From NCBI GenBank assembly GCA_938092135.1, contig CALLJL010000031.1, positions 1 through 45,282 on the forward strand: DNA of 45,282 nt, written 5' to 3'. Shown piece by piece: positions 1-8,298 of this stretch. Numbering within the stretch: the first letter of the stretch is position 1; each line of letters begins with the position of its first letter. The position numbers and the translations under genes are program-made. The notes beneath the pieces are model-generated. The model made no database searches. It was not told where the DNA came from and was given only the letters and a program-made list of their open reading frames with translations. Source of the DNA: an uncultured bacterium (GTDB lineage: Bacteria > Acidobacteriota > Aminicenantia > Aminicenantales > CALLJL01).

Positions 1-84
1 GATTGGGCTAACGATTATGCTTATATCAAGGCAGATAAGCTTGCTCCGGTTTTAGAAAATGAAATAGCCCAGGTGGCTAATTAA
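1..84 (+). CDS. C-terminal end of an unidentified protein (partial)
   Basis: Frame 1 is open from the window edge and ends in TAA at 82-84, giving 27 residues that finish ENEIAQVAN. The piece has coding character (Ala/Glu/Lys-rich, likely helical) but is too short to name. A purine-rich stretch (AAGAGGAAAAAA) follows directly and serves as the ribosome-binding site for the decayed gene that starts at 95, so the two were probably co-transcribed once. Confidence 0.5.
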   Translation, partial: DWANDYAYIKADKLAPVLENEIAQVAN

Positions 85-94
85 GAGGAAAAAA

Positions 95-2990
95 ATGGAG
101 AGTTTACGATGGCGAATTTGCGAACAAAATTTGACATCACCCAAAGAAAATGCCTTTTATTTAAAATTATTTAGTCCCCTTTTTTATTATTTCTTTTTCG
201 GAATAATCAAGCTTTCAGCCCAAAATGAGCCTGTTTCCACACCTTTCAGGCTTAAATTTGGTAAGGATGGAATCATCAGTTTAAAGTATACTGATGATAA
301 ATACGATACCGAATCCATTGCGCCCTAAAAGCCCCTTGGTCATGTAACCATTCGCTACAAGATGGGAGAAAATGAATAGCACGAGTTTTCAACGCAGTCG
401 CCAGAAAATAAATACCGCCGCCTCGCCAAGAACCCTTCTGATCCCTGGCCGCACCTTCTTGTTGTTTATAATGAATCTGGCTGAAATGATTATTATGCTG
501 ACCTTGAGCTTACCCAAAGATTCCGCCTTGAAGGCGACGCTTTATACTGGACAATTCACCCCCGAAACGTAACCCACAAGCCGCTCCTTCTCGGTGATGC
601 CATCCTCTCCTTTCCTTTCAATACAGAAAAGCGCTCGGATAAAGAAATTACTTCTACTCAACGAGTCCAACAACAAATGTTTATTTCTGGCCACAATTCT
701 TTTCTTTTCTGGATGCAACCTAACAGCAAATGGACCTATCTGGTAATGGTGCCTTTTTTCACTTGTCCCTTTTTTGAACCAGCTAAAACAGAGCGAAACT
801 TCCCACCGGCCAAGCTTGAATACTTTGCCCCAAGGGAGGATATCTTCATTCGGGAAAATGGGCTGAAGAAATGAGGGCTAAAGGCGGCCATTGGCGACAA
901 GCCCAAACAATGGTTACTCTCTCCCCAAAGTTTTCTCCCAATGATGAAATTACCTGCATTTTTAAATTTCGCTGGGCTTGCGATTAGGGAAGAATAAGAC
1001 AAATACTTTATGTAGAGGGATTTTTTGATATCCAAGTTATTCTGGGGATGACTGCACTTTGGGGGTTGAAAGCTATGATTTCTATCCGCACAAGAGCTCG
1101 ATCAAATCTATTATTCCTGAGTTTCCCCAACAAACCAGAATTGAAGATTTAGATGAAAGGGCTAAGAATACCCAAATTTACCGAATCCAATTTTTTCGCC
1201 TTGGTGAAAATAAATTTACCGTGAATTTCGGCCAGAATCTCTATATGATTTTAGAATTTTTTGTCACCGAACCAATCCCCACGCTTATTAAAAAAAGAGC
1301 TTTTTTTGGTTGGCCGCCAGCAACATCGCGATCCATTGAAATTGGTATAATGGTCTTTTTTTAGAATGGGATATGCGCGCCAAAGTGCTTCGCCGCCCGG
1401 ATGATACTGGCGGGTTACTGGATTATATTGTCTCTTGCGATGACCCTGGCCTTTGTAAAGCCCCCTTTGTCGCCGGCAAAAATGTTAGCTATTCTGTCCC
1501 CCAGTAAATTGAGGCTGTCGAGTATTATCTTAAAAATTTTGTCTGGGGCAAGCTTTAAATAACTTGATAAAGAAAAATATCCCTATGACATCTACGGAAT
1601 TGATAATTGGAAAAGGAACCGCGAATCAGGACCGAAGGATAGAGATGGCTGGATTTATCATGTCTGGCGGGTTTTCGATTACCCCCATGTAATTCACCTT
1701 TACTGGAACATGGCCCGCCTCGCCAAGTATTATTCTGAACTTGTCAGTCATCTTAAGAGAGATGGATACCTTGAACGAGCCTATGGAACCGCCATGGCTT
1801 TTTATACTGGGCTTGAAAAAGTTGCTGGCTGGTCGGCCATGACGTTGGTAATTACGATGAGCTGGTTATTGCTGATCTCATCGATGAACTTTATGCCGTC
1901 ATCTGGAAAGAAAAAGCCGAGGCGTTGCAGGCCAAGTGGGAAGAAAAGGTTCGCCATTTCATTAAGGAACGTCCCAACTTGCTCCATTCTGAATACCCCT
2001 TTGACCCCACTGGTTTCGAATCGCATCATGCCTTTGCCCAGTATGCTGTTGAAAAGGCAAGGCTTCCTGACAATTCTTTAAAGATTAGTCTGGCTGAAGC
2101 CGAAGATTTCATGAAGGAAGAAATTGCTGGTAATCTTATCGGCTGCGGGTGGCTTGAAACATCCTCCTGGCAACTGGGAGTTGAAGGCTCGATGCGCTAT
2201 ATGTCCCAAATGGGAGGCTGGGCTATCTGGATTATGCTCTTTATTATGCTCCCGATCCCTTTAAATATGTTCGCTTCGGTTATGCTTCCTTCTTGACTCC
2301 CCGGCCTTAATGAACACGAGAGCTCCCGAGACAAATTATGGCTACTGGTATCCAGGGAAGGAAAATGATGGTGGAGCCGGAAGTGCCTTCATGCCTCAAG
2401 CTTATGGCTGCAGTTGGATTGGCATGGACCAGCCGAGGGGCCTTTGACCCTATAGCACTGAAATCGACTTGGGATATGGAGCAGCGCTTCGAGCCACAGC
2501 CTGCATTGTGGCTGAGGATCATCTCTTCTGGCTTTTTGTTTTCGGGGGAAAAATAAAAAAGACCGGAGCGAAAAACGAAGTTATTTCTCTCGATGGACTC
2601 GGCAAGCGATTCCACATAATCAGAAACAACCTGCGGTTCCATTTGCTGCTCGATCATAACGGCTTTTCTTCGAATCGGCCGGTTATTTTTAATGATGAGT
2701 TCTCTGAAACTGGCTTTGTTTTAGAGAACCGAGCTCCGGTACCGGCCAAACATCATGAGACTGAAATGAAAATCATGGGCCTTCCAAAGGGAAAAAATGA
2801 AGTTTTGATGGATAGACAGATTATTCAGTGAATACACGGCGGCGAGAATTGGCAAAAAATTCGCCTGCCGCTGGGCGCTAAAAAAGAAATCAGTGTCTTA
2901 ATAAAAAAATATAATCGACTTTCCTCCTTAAAACCTAGTTCCACCTGGTTTTATCTGAAGTTTCTTCCCAATATTCTCAATTATCTATAG
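95..2990 (+). pseudogene. Decayed large secreted protein, DUF5695 type
   Basis: A gene of about 960 codons survives only as pieces in changing frames. Frame 2 runs from ATG 95 to about 835 but is cut by TAA 326-328, TAG 377-379 and TGA 482-484. The two latter stops lie where Trp would read naturally (GENE*HEF, ESG*NDYY). Frame shifts follow near 837, 1050, 1310-1360, 1840 and 2230-2320. The last piece ends at TAG 2988-2990. Readable blocks include FISGHNSFLFWMQPNSKW, FDIQVI..GMT, LEFFVTEPIPTLIKKRA, SCDDPGLCKAPFVAGKN and EAVEYYLKNFVWG. I recognise these, from memory, as the pattern of the DUF5695 family (large, probably glycan-related alpha/alpha-barrel proteins of Bacteroidetes-like bacteria). 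The leading hydrophobic segment (FSPLFYYFFFGIIKLSAQ) looks like a signal peptide. Decay is certain; the family name is moderately sure. Confidence 0.82.
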
Positions 2991-3223
2991 CAAGGCTATA
3001 TATGAGATTATAAAGCAAAAATTACTTTCACCTCTTCTTCGTTAATCAAATTAAAATGGCCTGATTAGGTCTATCAGTAGACTTATATGAAGAAGTCTTT
3101 TGCCTTTTTTAGTTTCATTTCTATTCGCCTAAATCAAACTTTTTATTTTAAACTTCTCACTCAAGGGCGCTCAAATCAAAAAGGCCGTTAATACCTGGGT
3201 TAAAGTGAATTCAAATTAAACTT

Positions 3224-3868
3224 TCAGAGCTTCTTATGGCAAAACCACCAATCAAAGCACTCATACTGTTTAGGGCGCTCTTTAGCATCTTTAATATTAC
3301 TGGCTGGCGGAACAATTACTCGATCACCGATAAGCTCATTGTTAGGCCAGTTGGCGGGCATGGCAACATTATACTCGTCGGAAATCTGGAAGGCTTCAAG
3401 GACACGCAAAATTTCAGAGATGTTTCGACCGACTTCAGCGGGATAATAAAGAATGAGCCGAATTATGCCCTCAGGATCAATGATAAAGACAGCGCGAACA
3501 GTTTTTGTCCCGCTGCCAGGGTGAAGCATGCCCATAGCCGAGGCTATTTTACCTATATCGTCTGCAATAATGGGAAAAGGAATTTCCACTTTAAGTTCTT
3601 TCTCAATCCACTCTACCCACTTAATGTGGCTGAAGACCTGGTCAATCGACAGGCCAAGGAGTTCAGCATTGAGTTTTTTAAACTTTTCATAATTTTTGGC
3701 GAAAGAAACAAATTCGGTTGTGCAGACTGGGGTAAAATCGGCCGGATGGCTGAAAAGTACTAACCATTGGCCTAGGTAATCCTTGGGCAAAACTTTTTTC
3801 CCATGGGTTGTTTGAACTTCCATTTCAGGAAGTTTTTCCCCAATCAAAAGCATTCCTTTATTCTCCAT
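3224..3868 (-). CDS. Peroxiredoxin, 1-Cys/Prx6 type
   Basis: 214-residue cytoplasmic thiol peroxidase that reduces H2O2, organic hydroperoxides or peroxynitrite. The peroxidatic Cys49 lies in [12 protein letters not shown], the Prx6 signature. Two further Cys near the C-terminus (C204 and C210 in [13 protein letters not shown]) match the arrangement of archaeal Prx6-type enzymes such as Aeropyrum TPx, where they act in resolution. Length is normal. Start chosen because AAGGAGG lies 6 nt upstream of the ATG. It is the last gene of a minus-strand group, 93 bp after desulfoferrodoxin; a short inverted repeat (TGCCCA...TGGGCA) lies in that spacer. Co-location with a Fur/PerR-like gene suggests peroxide- or metal-dependent control. 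Confidence 0.93.
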   Translation of the reverse strand: MENKGMLLIGEKLPEMEVQTTHGKKVLPKDYLGQWLVLFSHPADFTPVCTTEFVSFAKNYEKFKKLNAELLGLSIDQVFSHIKWVEWIEKELKVEIPFPIIADDIGKIASAMGMLHPGSGTKTVRAVFIIDPEGIIRLILYYPAEVGRNISEILRVLEAFQISDEYNVAMPANWPNNELIGDRVIVPPASNIKDAKERPKQYECFDWWFCHKKL

Positions 3869-3961
3869 TTTAAACCTCCTTTTTTATTTTTTGCCTTTTT
3901 ATATACATTCAGCCTGCCCAATAACTATTTTTATTTCTGGGCATTTATTTTTCTAGCCATT

Positions 3962-4345
3962 TTATTTACTGCTCTCCCATAAACCATGAAGATTGCAATA
4001 TTCGCGGGCGATAACCTCTTTAGCTTCAAGAGAGAAAAAAGCCTCAGGCTTATCACCGGGCTTAAGTTCATGGCGATAAACCTTATCCCCCGCTATAAGT
4101 TCAATCCACTCGATGTAATGATTTTCCTCCATGGGGTGAGCTAATTCTTTGCCAACTTTAATTAAAAAGCCATCGTTAACTTGCTCAATAAAAGGAACAT
4201 GCTTTTCGATAGTCACATCAGCTTTTTTTGGTTCCATCAAAGTCATTTCTTGGCCGCAACACACCAATTTTCCACCCCCCTCATGGAGAATTTCAACAAT
4301 GTTGCCGCACCTAAAACATTTGTAAATACCTCGCCTAAGCGCCAT
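3962..4345 (-). CDS. dfx: Desulfoferrodoxin (superoxide reductase)
   Basis: 127-residue two-domain non-haem iron protein that reduces superoxide to H2O2 without releasing O2, typical of anaerobes. The N-terminal desulforedoxin domain holds a Cys4 Fe site (C10, C13, C29, C30). The C-terminal superoxide-reductase domain has the active-site set: E47-K48-H49, H70, H76, C117 and H120, in the spacing of the classic two-iron desulfoferrodoxins. It has an AAAAGGAGGTAAAA ribosome-binding site just before ATG. The gene overlaps the end of the upstream Fur-family gene by 11 nt, so the two are translationally linked. The H2O2 it makes could be removed by the peroxiredoxin encoded next. Confidence 0.97.
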   Translation of the reverse strand: MALRRGIYKCFRCGNIVEILHEGGGKLVCCGQEMTLMEPKKADVTIEKHVPFIEQVNDGFLIKVGKELAHPMEENHYIEWIELIAGDKVYRHELKPGDKPEAFFSLEAKEVIAREYCNLHGLWESSK

Positions 4346-4829
4346 TTTTACCTCCTTTTAAAAAAATTTTTCTTTTTAGGCAATAAGGACATTTTCCCTC
4401 CAAGAAAAGATACTTTTCTTGAATATCGAAGTCCTCAAGGCCCTGAATTTTTATTTCTTTGATTTGAAAATCATAAATCTTTCCGCAGCCTAGACACTTA
4501 AAATGACCGTGCCAGGAAAGGGAGGCATCATATCGGGCTTCAGTTTTTTCGATATTAATTTGCTGAACAATCTTTTTACTTAAAAAAAGGTTAAGCGTGT
4601 TATAAATAGTTGCCCTGGAAATAGAAGGTATCTCCTTTTTGAAATGAATAAAAATCTCATCCGCTGTGGGGTGGGTTCTTTCCTTTATTAAAAAATGATA
4701 TATTTTTAGACGATAAAAAGATGGTCTTATCTTTTTTTGGGCCAGAAATTCCTTTAATTCTTCCATTTTCATTTTTTCTATTATTTGCGTTCTTTCACCT
4801 TTTTTGATTCTCATCAGATTTATTGGCAT
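4335..4829 (-). CDS. Fur-family repressor, PerR-like
   Basis: 164 residues. The winged-helix DNA-binding region (about 20-90) contains the recognition helix [16 protein letters not shown]. The dimerisation region has two CxxC pairs (C112/C115, C147/C150) for structural Zn and the HGHF motif (H107, H109) near D101 that supplies regulatory-metal ligands. This layout fits PerR/Fur; the neighbours (superoxide reductase and peroxiredoxin) favour PerR. The first ATG lacks a clear ribosome-binding site. Later ATGs at codons 6, 20 and 22 are possible, and family alignment begins near codon 22, so the N-terminus is uncertain. Probably autoregulated and controlling the downstream dfx and peroxiredoxin genes (inference). 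Confidence 0.9.
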   Translation of the reverse strand: MPINLMRIKKGERTQIIEKMKMEELKEFLAQKKIRPSFYRLKIYHFLIKERTHPTADEIFIHFKKEIPSISRATIYNTLNLFLSKKIVQQINIEKTEARYDASLSWHGHFKCLGCGKIYDFQIKEIKIQGLEDFDIQEKYLFLEGKCPYCLKRKIFLKGGKNGA

Positions 4830-4875
4830 CTAAAACGGATTTTGCCTGATCATGTCTTCCTACGGCGTTTCATCT

Positions 4876-4881
4876 ATTATA
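4876..4881 (-). promoter_or_regulatory. -10 element for the perR-dfx-prx operon
   Basis: On the minus strand TATAAT lies about 47 nt upstream of the regulator's first ATG. The expected -35 region about 17 bp further is A-rich and poor. A repressor-controlled or activated promoter would fit. Confidence 0.45.
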
Positions 4882-4924
4882 CCCAAATTTTAGTTAAGTT
4901 TTTTGTTTTAAATAAATTCCAATT

Positions 4925-4939
4925 TTAGAATAATTTTAA
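4925..4939. promoter_or_regulatory. Candidate PerR/Fur box
   Basis: TTAGAAT-A-ATTTTAA is a 7-1-7 inverted repeat with one mismatched pair, close to the PerR box consensus TTATAATNATTATAA. It lies about 45 bp upstream of the -10 element of the regulator gene. AT-richness here makes chance matches likely. Confidence 0.3.
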
Positions 4940-5039
4940 TTATTTGTCCAGTTTCAAAGAAAATTGGCTAACTTTCATAAAGTCAATACGATAGCTGTTT
5001 AACCAAAATAAACATTTTCTTCCTCTTCAAAGTAAAAAT

Positions 5040-5207
5040 AAATGAAATAGGTAAAATGGTACTATTTAAAATTAGTCAAATAAGTAACATGGTCCGATTT
5101 TTTATAAAAGTAGTTTGTTATATCTAATTGAATTTGGTAAAAATATAGAATAAGTGAAATAGGTAAGGTGGTACCATATAAGGGTTAGGTGGTACCATAT
5201 AAGGGTT
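5040..5207 (+). repeat. Cluster of GGTACC-centred repeats, incl. 21-bp tandem repeat
   Basis: The unit AGGTGGTACCATATAAGGGTT occurs twice back to back (5166-5186 and 5187-5207). The first copy is preceded by AATAAGTGAAATAGGTA (from 5149). Degraded relatives lie at 5040-5064 (AATGAAATAGGTAAAATGGTACTA) and 5077-5096 (CAAATAAGTAACATGGTCCG). The same core recurs in other spacers of this window (18141, 19409, 22862-22962), so this is a dispersed intergenic repeat, not a local accident. Confidence 0.7.
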
Positions 5208-5442
5208 TATTGAAAATGATTGACGACTTTTAACTTATTTTTTGGATCAGAATAAGATTTTTTTGTTGAGCACCGAGGGATCCATTTCAAATATATTTTG
5301 GGTTTAAAGGAAAGAAAAATTCGCTTCGCCAGGGCCTTTATGGTATTGAATATTGGGCTCATATAAAATGTCAAGATTTTAATAGGCCAAAGAGAAAGTA
5401 GAAAAGGGCTTTGATTTTATCAAAAAAAGAAAAAAATTAATC

Positions 5443-5471
5443 TTGACAAAAAATATCTATCATCATATATT
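5443..5471 (+). promoter_or_regulatory. Strong sigma-70 type promoter of the aro operon
   Basis: TTGACA at 5443-5448, a 17-bp spacer, then TATATT at 5466-5471. Transcription would start near 5478, leaving about 260 nt of leader before aroF, which is long enough for attenuation. Confidence 0.75.
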
Positions 5472-5483
5472 ATCTCGGTAAAT

Positions 5484-5654
5484 ATGGAAAAAATGATGAA
5501 GGCAAATGATCAGATCAATTTAAATTTGTCTTTCTTTTATCATTTGGCTTCATTCATCTTTCCGTCTCCCCTATTAAAAGATAAATGTGTCTCTTCATAT
5601 TTACTTCTGTTTAATTCTTCATATCTTTTTGCCTATTATTACGGACGCCTCTGA
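5484..5654 (+). CDS. Putative aromatic-rich leader peptide of the aro operon
   Basis: A 56-codon ORF begins ATG 5484, a few bases after the predicted transcription start (other ATGs at 5493 and 5496), and ends TGA 5652-5654. Six Tyr and six Phe codons are present. Three consecutive Tyr codons (TAT TAT TAC, 5634-5642) stand four codons before the stop, in AYYYGRL*. The stop lies in the loop of a perfect 9-bp hairpin (5640-5663). This resembles leader peptides of amino-acid biosynthetic operons, and the operon downstream makes chorismate and the Tyr precursor. Against it: no good ribosome-binding site, T-rich DNA favours Phe/Tyr/Leu codons, the ORF is longer than usual, and no U-run follows the hairpin. 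Inference only. Confidence 0.35.
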   Translation: MEKMMKANDQINLNLSFFYHLASFIFPSPLLKDKCVSSYLLLFNSSYLFAYYYGRL

Positions 5655-5663
5655 GCGTCCGTA
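5640..5663 (+). promoter_or_regulatory. Leader hairpin overlapping the leader stop codon
   Basis: TACGGACGC (5640-5648) pairs perfectly with GCGTCCGTA (5655-5663) around the loop CTCTGA, in otherwise AT-rich sequence. No T-run follows, so it is not a standard intrinsic terminator. A second, larger pairing (5496-5510 with 5539-5553, 14 of 15 positions) lies upstream in the same leader. Confidence 0.6.
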
Positions 5664-5738
5664 GGTCTACATCAAATCAAATCCGATATTAAAAATTTCC
5701 TTTATCTTTAATCCAAAAATTCCCTTCAAGGAGAACCA

Positions 5739-6578
5739 ATGGAAGGCTTAAAATTAAGTTTACGTCAGTCAACCTTTCGGACCGAAATTAAAATCCAATC
5801 TTTGGTCATTGGTAAGGATTTTGTCTTAATCGCTGGCCCTTGTAGTGTTGAAAATGAGGATCAAATGTTAGCAACTGCTCAGGCCGTGAAAAAGGCAGGA
5901 GCCAATATTCTACGTGGTGGCGCTTTTAAACCGCGATCCTCTCCCTATTCTTTTCAAGGACTGGGGCTTAAAGGTTTAAAAATCCTTCGCGAGGTAAAAA
6001 GAAAAGTAGATCTCCCTGTCGTCTCCGAAGTAATGGATCCCCGAGATGTCGGCTGGATGAGTGAATATGTCGATATTTTGCAAGTGGGGGCGCGGAACAT
6101 GCAAAATTTTGCTTTGCTCAAAGAAATCGGTCAAACTAAAATGCCTGTTATTCTTAAAAGGGGAATGCATTCGACGATTCAAGAATGGCTTCTTTGTGCT
6201 GAATATATTTTATCTGCGGGCAACCCCAATGTTATTCTTTGTGAACGAGGGATCAGGACTTTTGAGCGTTATTCCAGGAATACTTTAGATATTACAGCAA
6301 TTCCAGCGACAAAAGAACTTTCTCACCTTCCCATTATTGTCGATCCTTCCCATGCAGCTGGAAAGGCTAGCCTGGTCCCAGAGTTAAGTTTAGCAGCGGT
6401 GGCCGCTGGCGCTGATGGCTTAATGATCGAAGTTCATTTCCAGCCTGAACTAGCTCTCTGTGACGGCGAGCAATCTCTCTCTCCTTCGCAATTTGCTTTG
6501 CTAGCTCAGCAAATCTTTGCTTTGCGCAAATTCAGAGAAAAAGAAATTGAAAAAACCCATAAGGAAAACTCGGCATGA
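5739..6578 (+). CDS. aroF: DAHP synthase, type I beta
   Basis: 279-residue enzyme that condenses phosphoenolpyruvate and erythrose-4-phosphate to DAHP, the first step of the shikimate pathway. The DAHP/KDO8P synthase barrel is evident: AGPCSVE with metal-ligand Cys35, [16 protein letters not shown] (PEP/E4P phosphate binding), ARNMQN, LKRGM, and the late DPSHAAGK metal/substrate loop. There is no fused chorismate mutase or ACT/FL-like regulatory domain, so the protein itself shows no feedback module. This makes transcript-level control through the long leader more plausible. The ribosome-binding site AAGGAG precedes ATG. First gene of the eight-gene operon; its stop overlaps the aroB start (ATGA). 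Confidence 0.95.
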   Translation: MEGLKLSLRQSTFRTEIKIQSLVIGKDFVLIAGPCSVENEDQMLATAQAVKKAGANILRGGAFKPRSSPYSFQGLGLKGLKILREVKRKVDLPVVSEVMDPRDVGWMSEYVDILQVGARNMQNFALLKEIGQTKMPVILKRGMHSTIQEWLLCAEYILSAGNPNVILCERGIRTFERYSRNTLDITAIPATKELSHLPIIVDPSHAAGKASLVPELSLAAVAAGADGLMIEVHFQPELALCDGEQSLSPSQFALLAQQIFALRKFREKEIEKTHKENSA

Positions 6579-7612
6579 GAAGAATTTCTTATTCCTGTTC
6601 TCTTGGACAAAGCGAAATCTATGTGGGCCCAATTAAAGAAATTTTTCTCAATCAATCCTCTTATGCTTCAGCCCCATTAATCATCTCGAGTCAGGTAGCT
6701 TCTTTTTATCCAAGTCTAATTCAGTCCCGGAAACATTATCTTGTTCGAGATGATGAACGAAAAGATTTTGATCAACTTAAAGAAATTTATCGCCAGTTTC
6801 TCCGTTGGCAACTTGATCGAACTTCCTTGGTAGCTATTTGTGGGGGAGGCTCGGTTTTGGATTTAATCGCTTTTGCTGCTTCAACTTTCATGCGAGGAAT
6901 ACCTTTTGTTCTCATTCCCACAACTCTTTTATCTCAAGCTGATGCCGCTGTCGGCGGTAAAACTGCCGTTGATTTTGATAATTTTAAAAATGTTATTGGT
7001 ACCTTCACTCTTCCCCAAGCGACCTTTATTGATCCGACTTTTTTATTGACTTTAAATCAATCTGAAATCCTTGATGGATTAGCTGAAGTTGTCAAGCATG
7101 CCTTAATCGCCTCACCTTCGCTTTTTGATTATCTTCAAAAAAATTGGTCTCGCCTGGCTAATTTAGATCTCGACTTAATTGAACCGTTAATTCTCGATTC
7201 CCTGAAAATAAAAATTGCTTTTGTCTCTGAAGATGCTACGGAAAAAGGAAAACGTCGATTTCTTAACTTCGGCCATACTTTAGCTCATGCCCTGGAAAAA
7301 GAGATGGGTTTAAGCCACGGTCAAGCTGTTGTCCTGGGCATGTCATTGGCTATAAAAATTTCATCTAAGCTCGGAATTTTGGATAAAAATGAGGCGATAA
7401 TAATTCTTTCTTTCTTAGAAAAGAGTTTTCCTTGCCTATCTTCCTTTAACCATTCTATCTCCTCTATCGAGAGGATTTTAGGACGAATGGTCGCCGACAA
7501 AAAAAAGGAAGGCGAGATAATTAATTTTATTTTTCTCAAAAAGATTGGTGAAGCTGTGATTTATCCTCTATCTCTCGTTGAAATAAAGGAGTTAGTCCAT
7601 GATCTGTGTTAG
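6575..7612 (+). CDS. aroB: 3-dehydroquinate synthase
   Basis: 345-residue NAD- and Zn-dependent cyclase converting DAHP to 3-dehydroquinate. It shows the NAD-binding [14 protein letters not shown] segment, the [19 protein letters not shown] substrate region, and the metal ligands in [19 protein letters not shown] and LSHGQAV. Length is standard and the protein appears intact. It overlaps aroF by 4 nt and aroD by 14 nt, so translation is coupled along the operon. Confidence 0.96.
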   Translation: MRRISYSCSLGQSEIYVGPIKEIFLNQSSYASAPLIISSQVASFYPSLIQSRKHYLVRDDERKDFDQLKEIYRQFLRWQLDRTSLVAICGGGSVLDLIAFAASTFMRGIPFVLIPTTLLSQADAAVGGKTAVDFDNFKNVIGTFTLPQATFIDPTFLLTLNQSEILDGLAEVVKHALIASPSLFDYLQKNWSRLANLDLDLIEPLILDSLKIKIAFVSEDATEKGKRRFLNFGHTLAHALEKEMGLSHGQAVVLGMSLAIKISSKLGILDKNEAIIILSFLEKSFPCLSSFNHSISSIERILGRMVADKKKEGEIINFIFLKKIGEAVIYPLSLVEIKELVHDLC

Positions 7613-8297
7613 CCTGGGAAATTTATCTTTTCAAGAAGCAATAAAAATCCTTGATCAAGTCGAAATGGCTGAGCTTCGTCTTGACTTACTTAATTTTAAC
7701 AGAAGAGAAATAAAGAAAATTTTTTCCAGCCATCCCAACCTAATTGCAACCTTTCGATCGGGGAGAAAACCAGAAAAAGAAAGAAAAACCTTCCTTTTTG
7801 AAGCCATCACCTCAGGAGCTCGATATGTCGACCTCGATTTAAAGACTGACCTTGACCTTCTTAATCAAATTAAAGAAAAAATTAAAAAAAGCAATTGCCA
7901 TCTAATTATTTCCTATCACGATGTAAGGAAAACCCCATCTCAAATTAGACTTCAGCAGATCATAAATCAAGCCTTTAGACTGGGTGCCCAGATAGCTAAA
8001 ATTGCCTGTTATTGTCGCCAGCCAGCTGATAATGCTCGCCTTTTAAGTCTTCTCGATGATCAAAGGTCAATTGTGGTTTGTGGTCTTGGACCTATTGGCC
8101 TGGTGACAAGAATTGCTGCTCCCCTTTGCGGCTCACCCTTTACCTACGCCTATTGGGACGGCTATGAGCCAACTTCTTTTGGACAAATAAGCTATCAAAA
8201 ATTGAGTAAAGTTTATAAGTTATTTAATTTCGAAAAAATAAAAATTTTTCTACCTGGTAATCAGCACCAAAGGTTTAAAGGAATTCAGAGGTCATAA
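7599..8297 (+). CDS. aroD: 3-dehydroquinate dehydratase, type I
   Basis: 232-residue class I (Schiff-base) dehydratase forming 3-dehydroshikimate. The catalytic His lies in IISYHDVRKTP and the Schiff-base Lys in AQIAKIACYC. The C-terminal YAYWDGYEPTSFGQISY matches the family's phosphate and carboxylate loop. A perfect AAGGAG lies 7 nt before ATG, inside the aroB end. The product feeds the fused dehydrogenase-kinase encoded immediately after (1-nt gap). Confidence 0.95.
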   Translation: MICVSLGNLSFQEAIKILDQVEMAELRLDLLNFNRREIKKIFSSHPNLIATFRSGRKPEKERKTFLFEAITSGARYVDLDLKTDLDLLNQIKEKIKKSNCHLIISYHDVRKTPSQIRLQQIINQAFRLGAQIAKIACYCRQPADNARLLSLLDDQRSIVVCGLGPIGLVTRIAAPLCGSPFTYAYWDGYEPTSFGQISYQKLSKVYKLFNFEKIKIFLPGNQHQRFKGIQRS

Positions 8298-8298
8298 A

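Larger units (their letters stand above)
4830..5442. other. Long AT-rich spacer with repeats, no gene seen
   Basis: This part of the roughly 900-bp divergent spacer between the perR group and the aro operon carries no ORF I would defend. It holds the minus-strand promoter and box near 4876-4939, the GGTACC-type repeats at 5040-5207, and a 230-bp AT-rich stretch in which I see nothing further. Confidence 0.5.

Noticed and set aside
95..2990. Stop-codon reassignment or programmed recoding explaining in-frame UGA/UAG/UAA.
   Set aside because: All three stop codons interrupt the frame and several true frame shifts follow; intact neighbours use normal stops. Gene decay is simpler.
3079..3110. Terminator after the decayed gene (AGACTT/AAGTCT then T-rich).
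   Set aside because: Only a 6-bp AT-containing stem with an interrupted T-run; not convincing.
3236..3763. 175-codon plus-strand ORF over the peroxiredoxin gene.
   Set aside because: It is the complement of a well-conserved minus-strand enzyme and has no family resemblance or ribosome-binding site.
5166..5207. CRISPR array in the aro upstream spacer.
   Set aside because: Only two directly abutting 21-bp copies without spacers, and the same unit occurs elsewhere as single copies; no cas genes.
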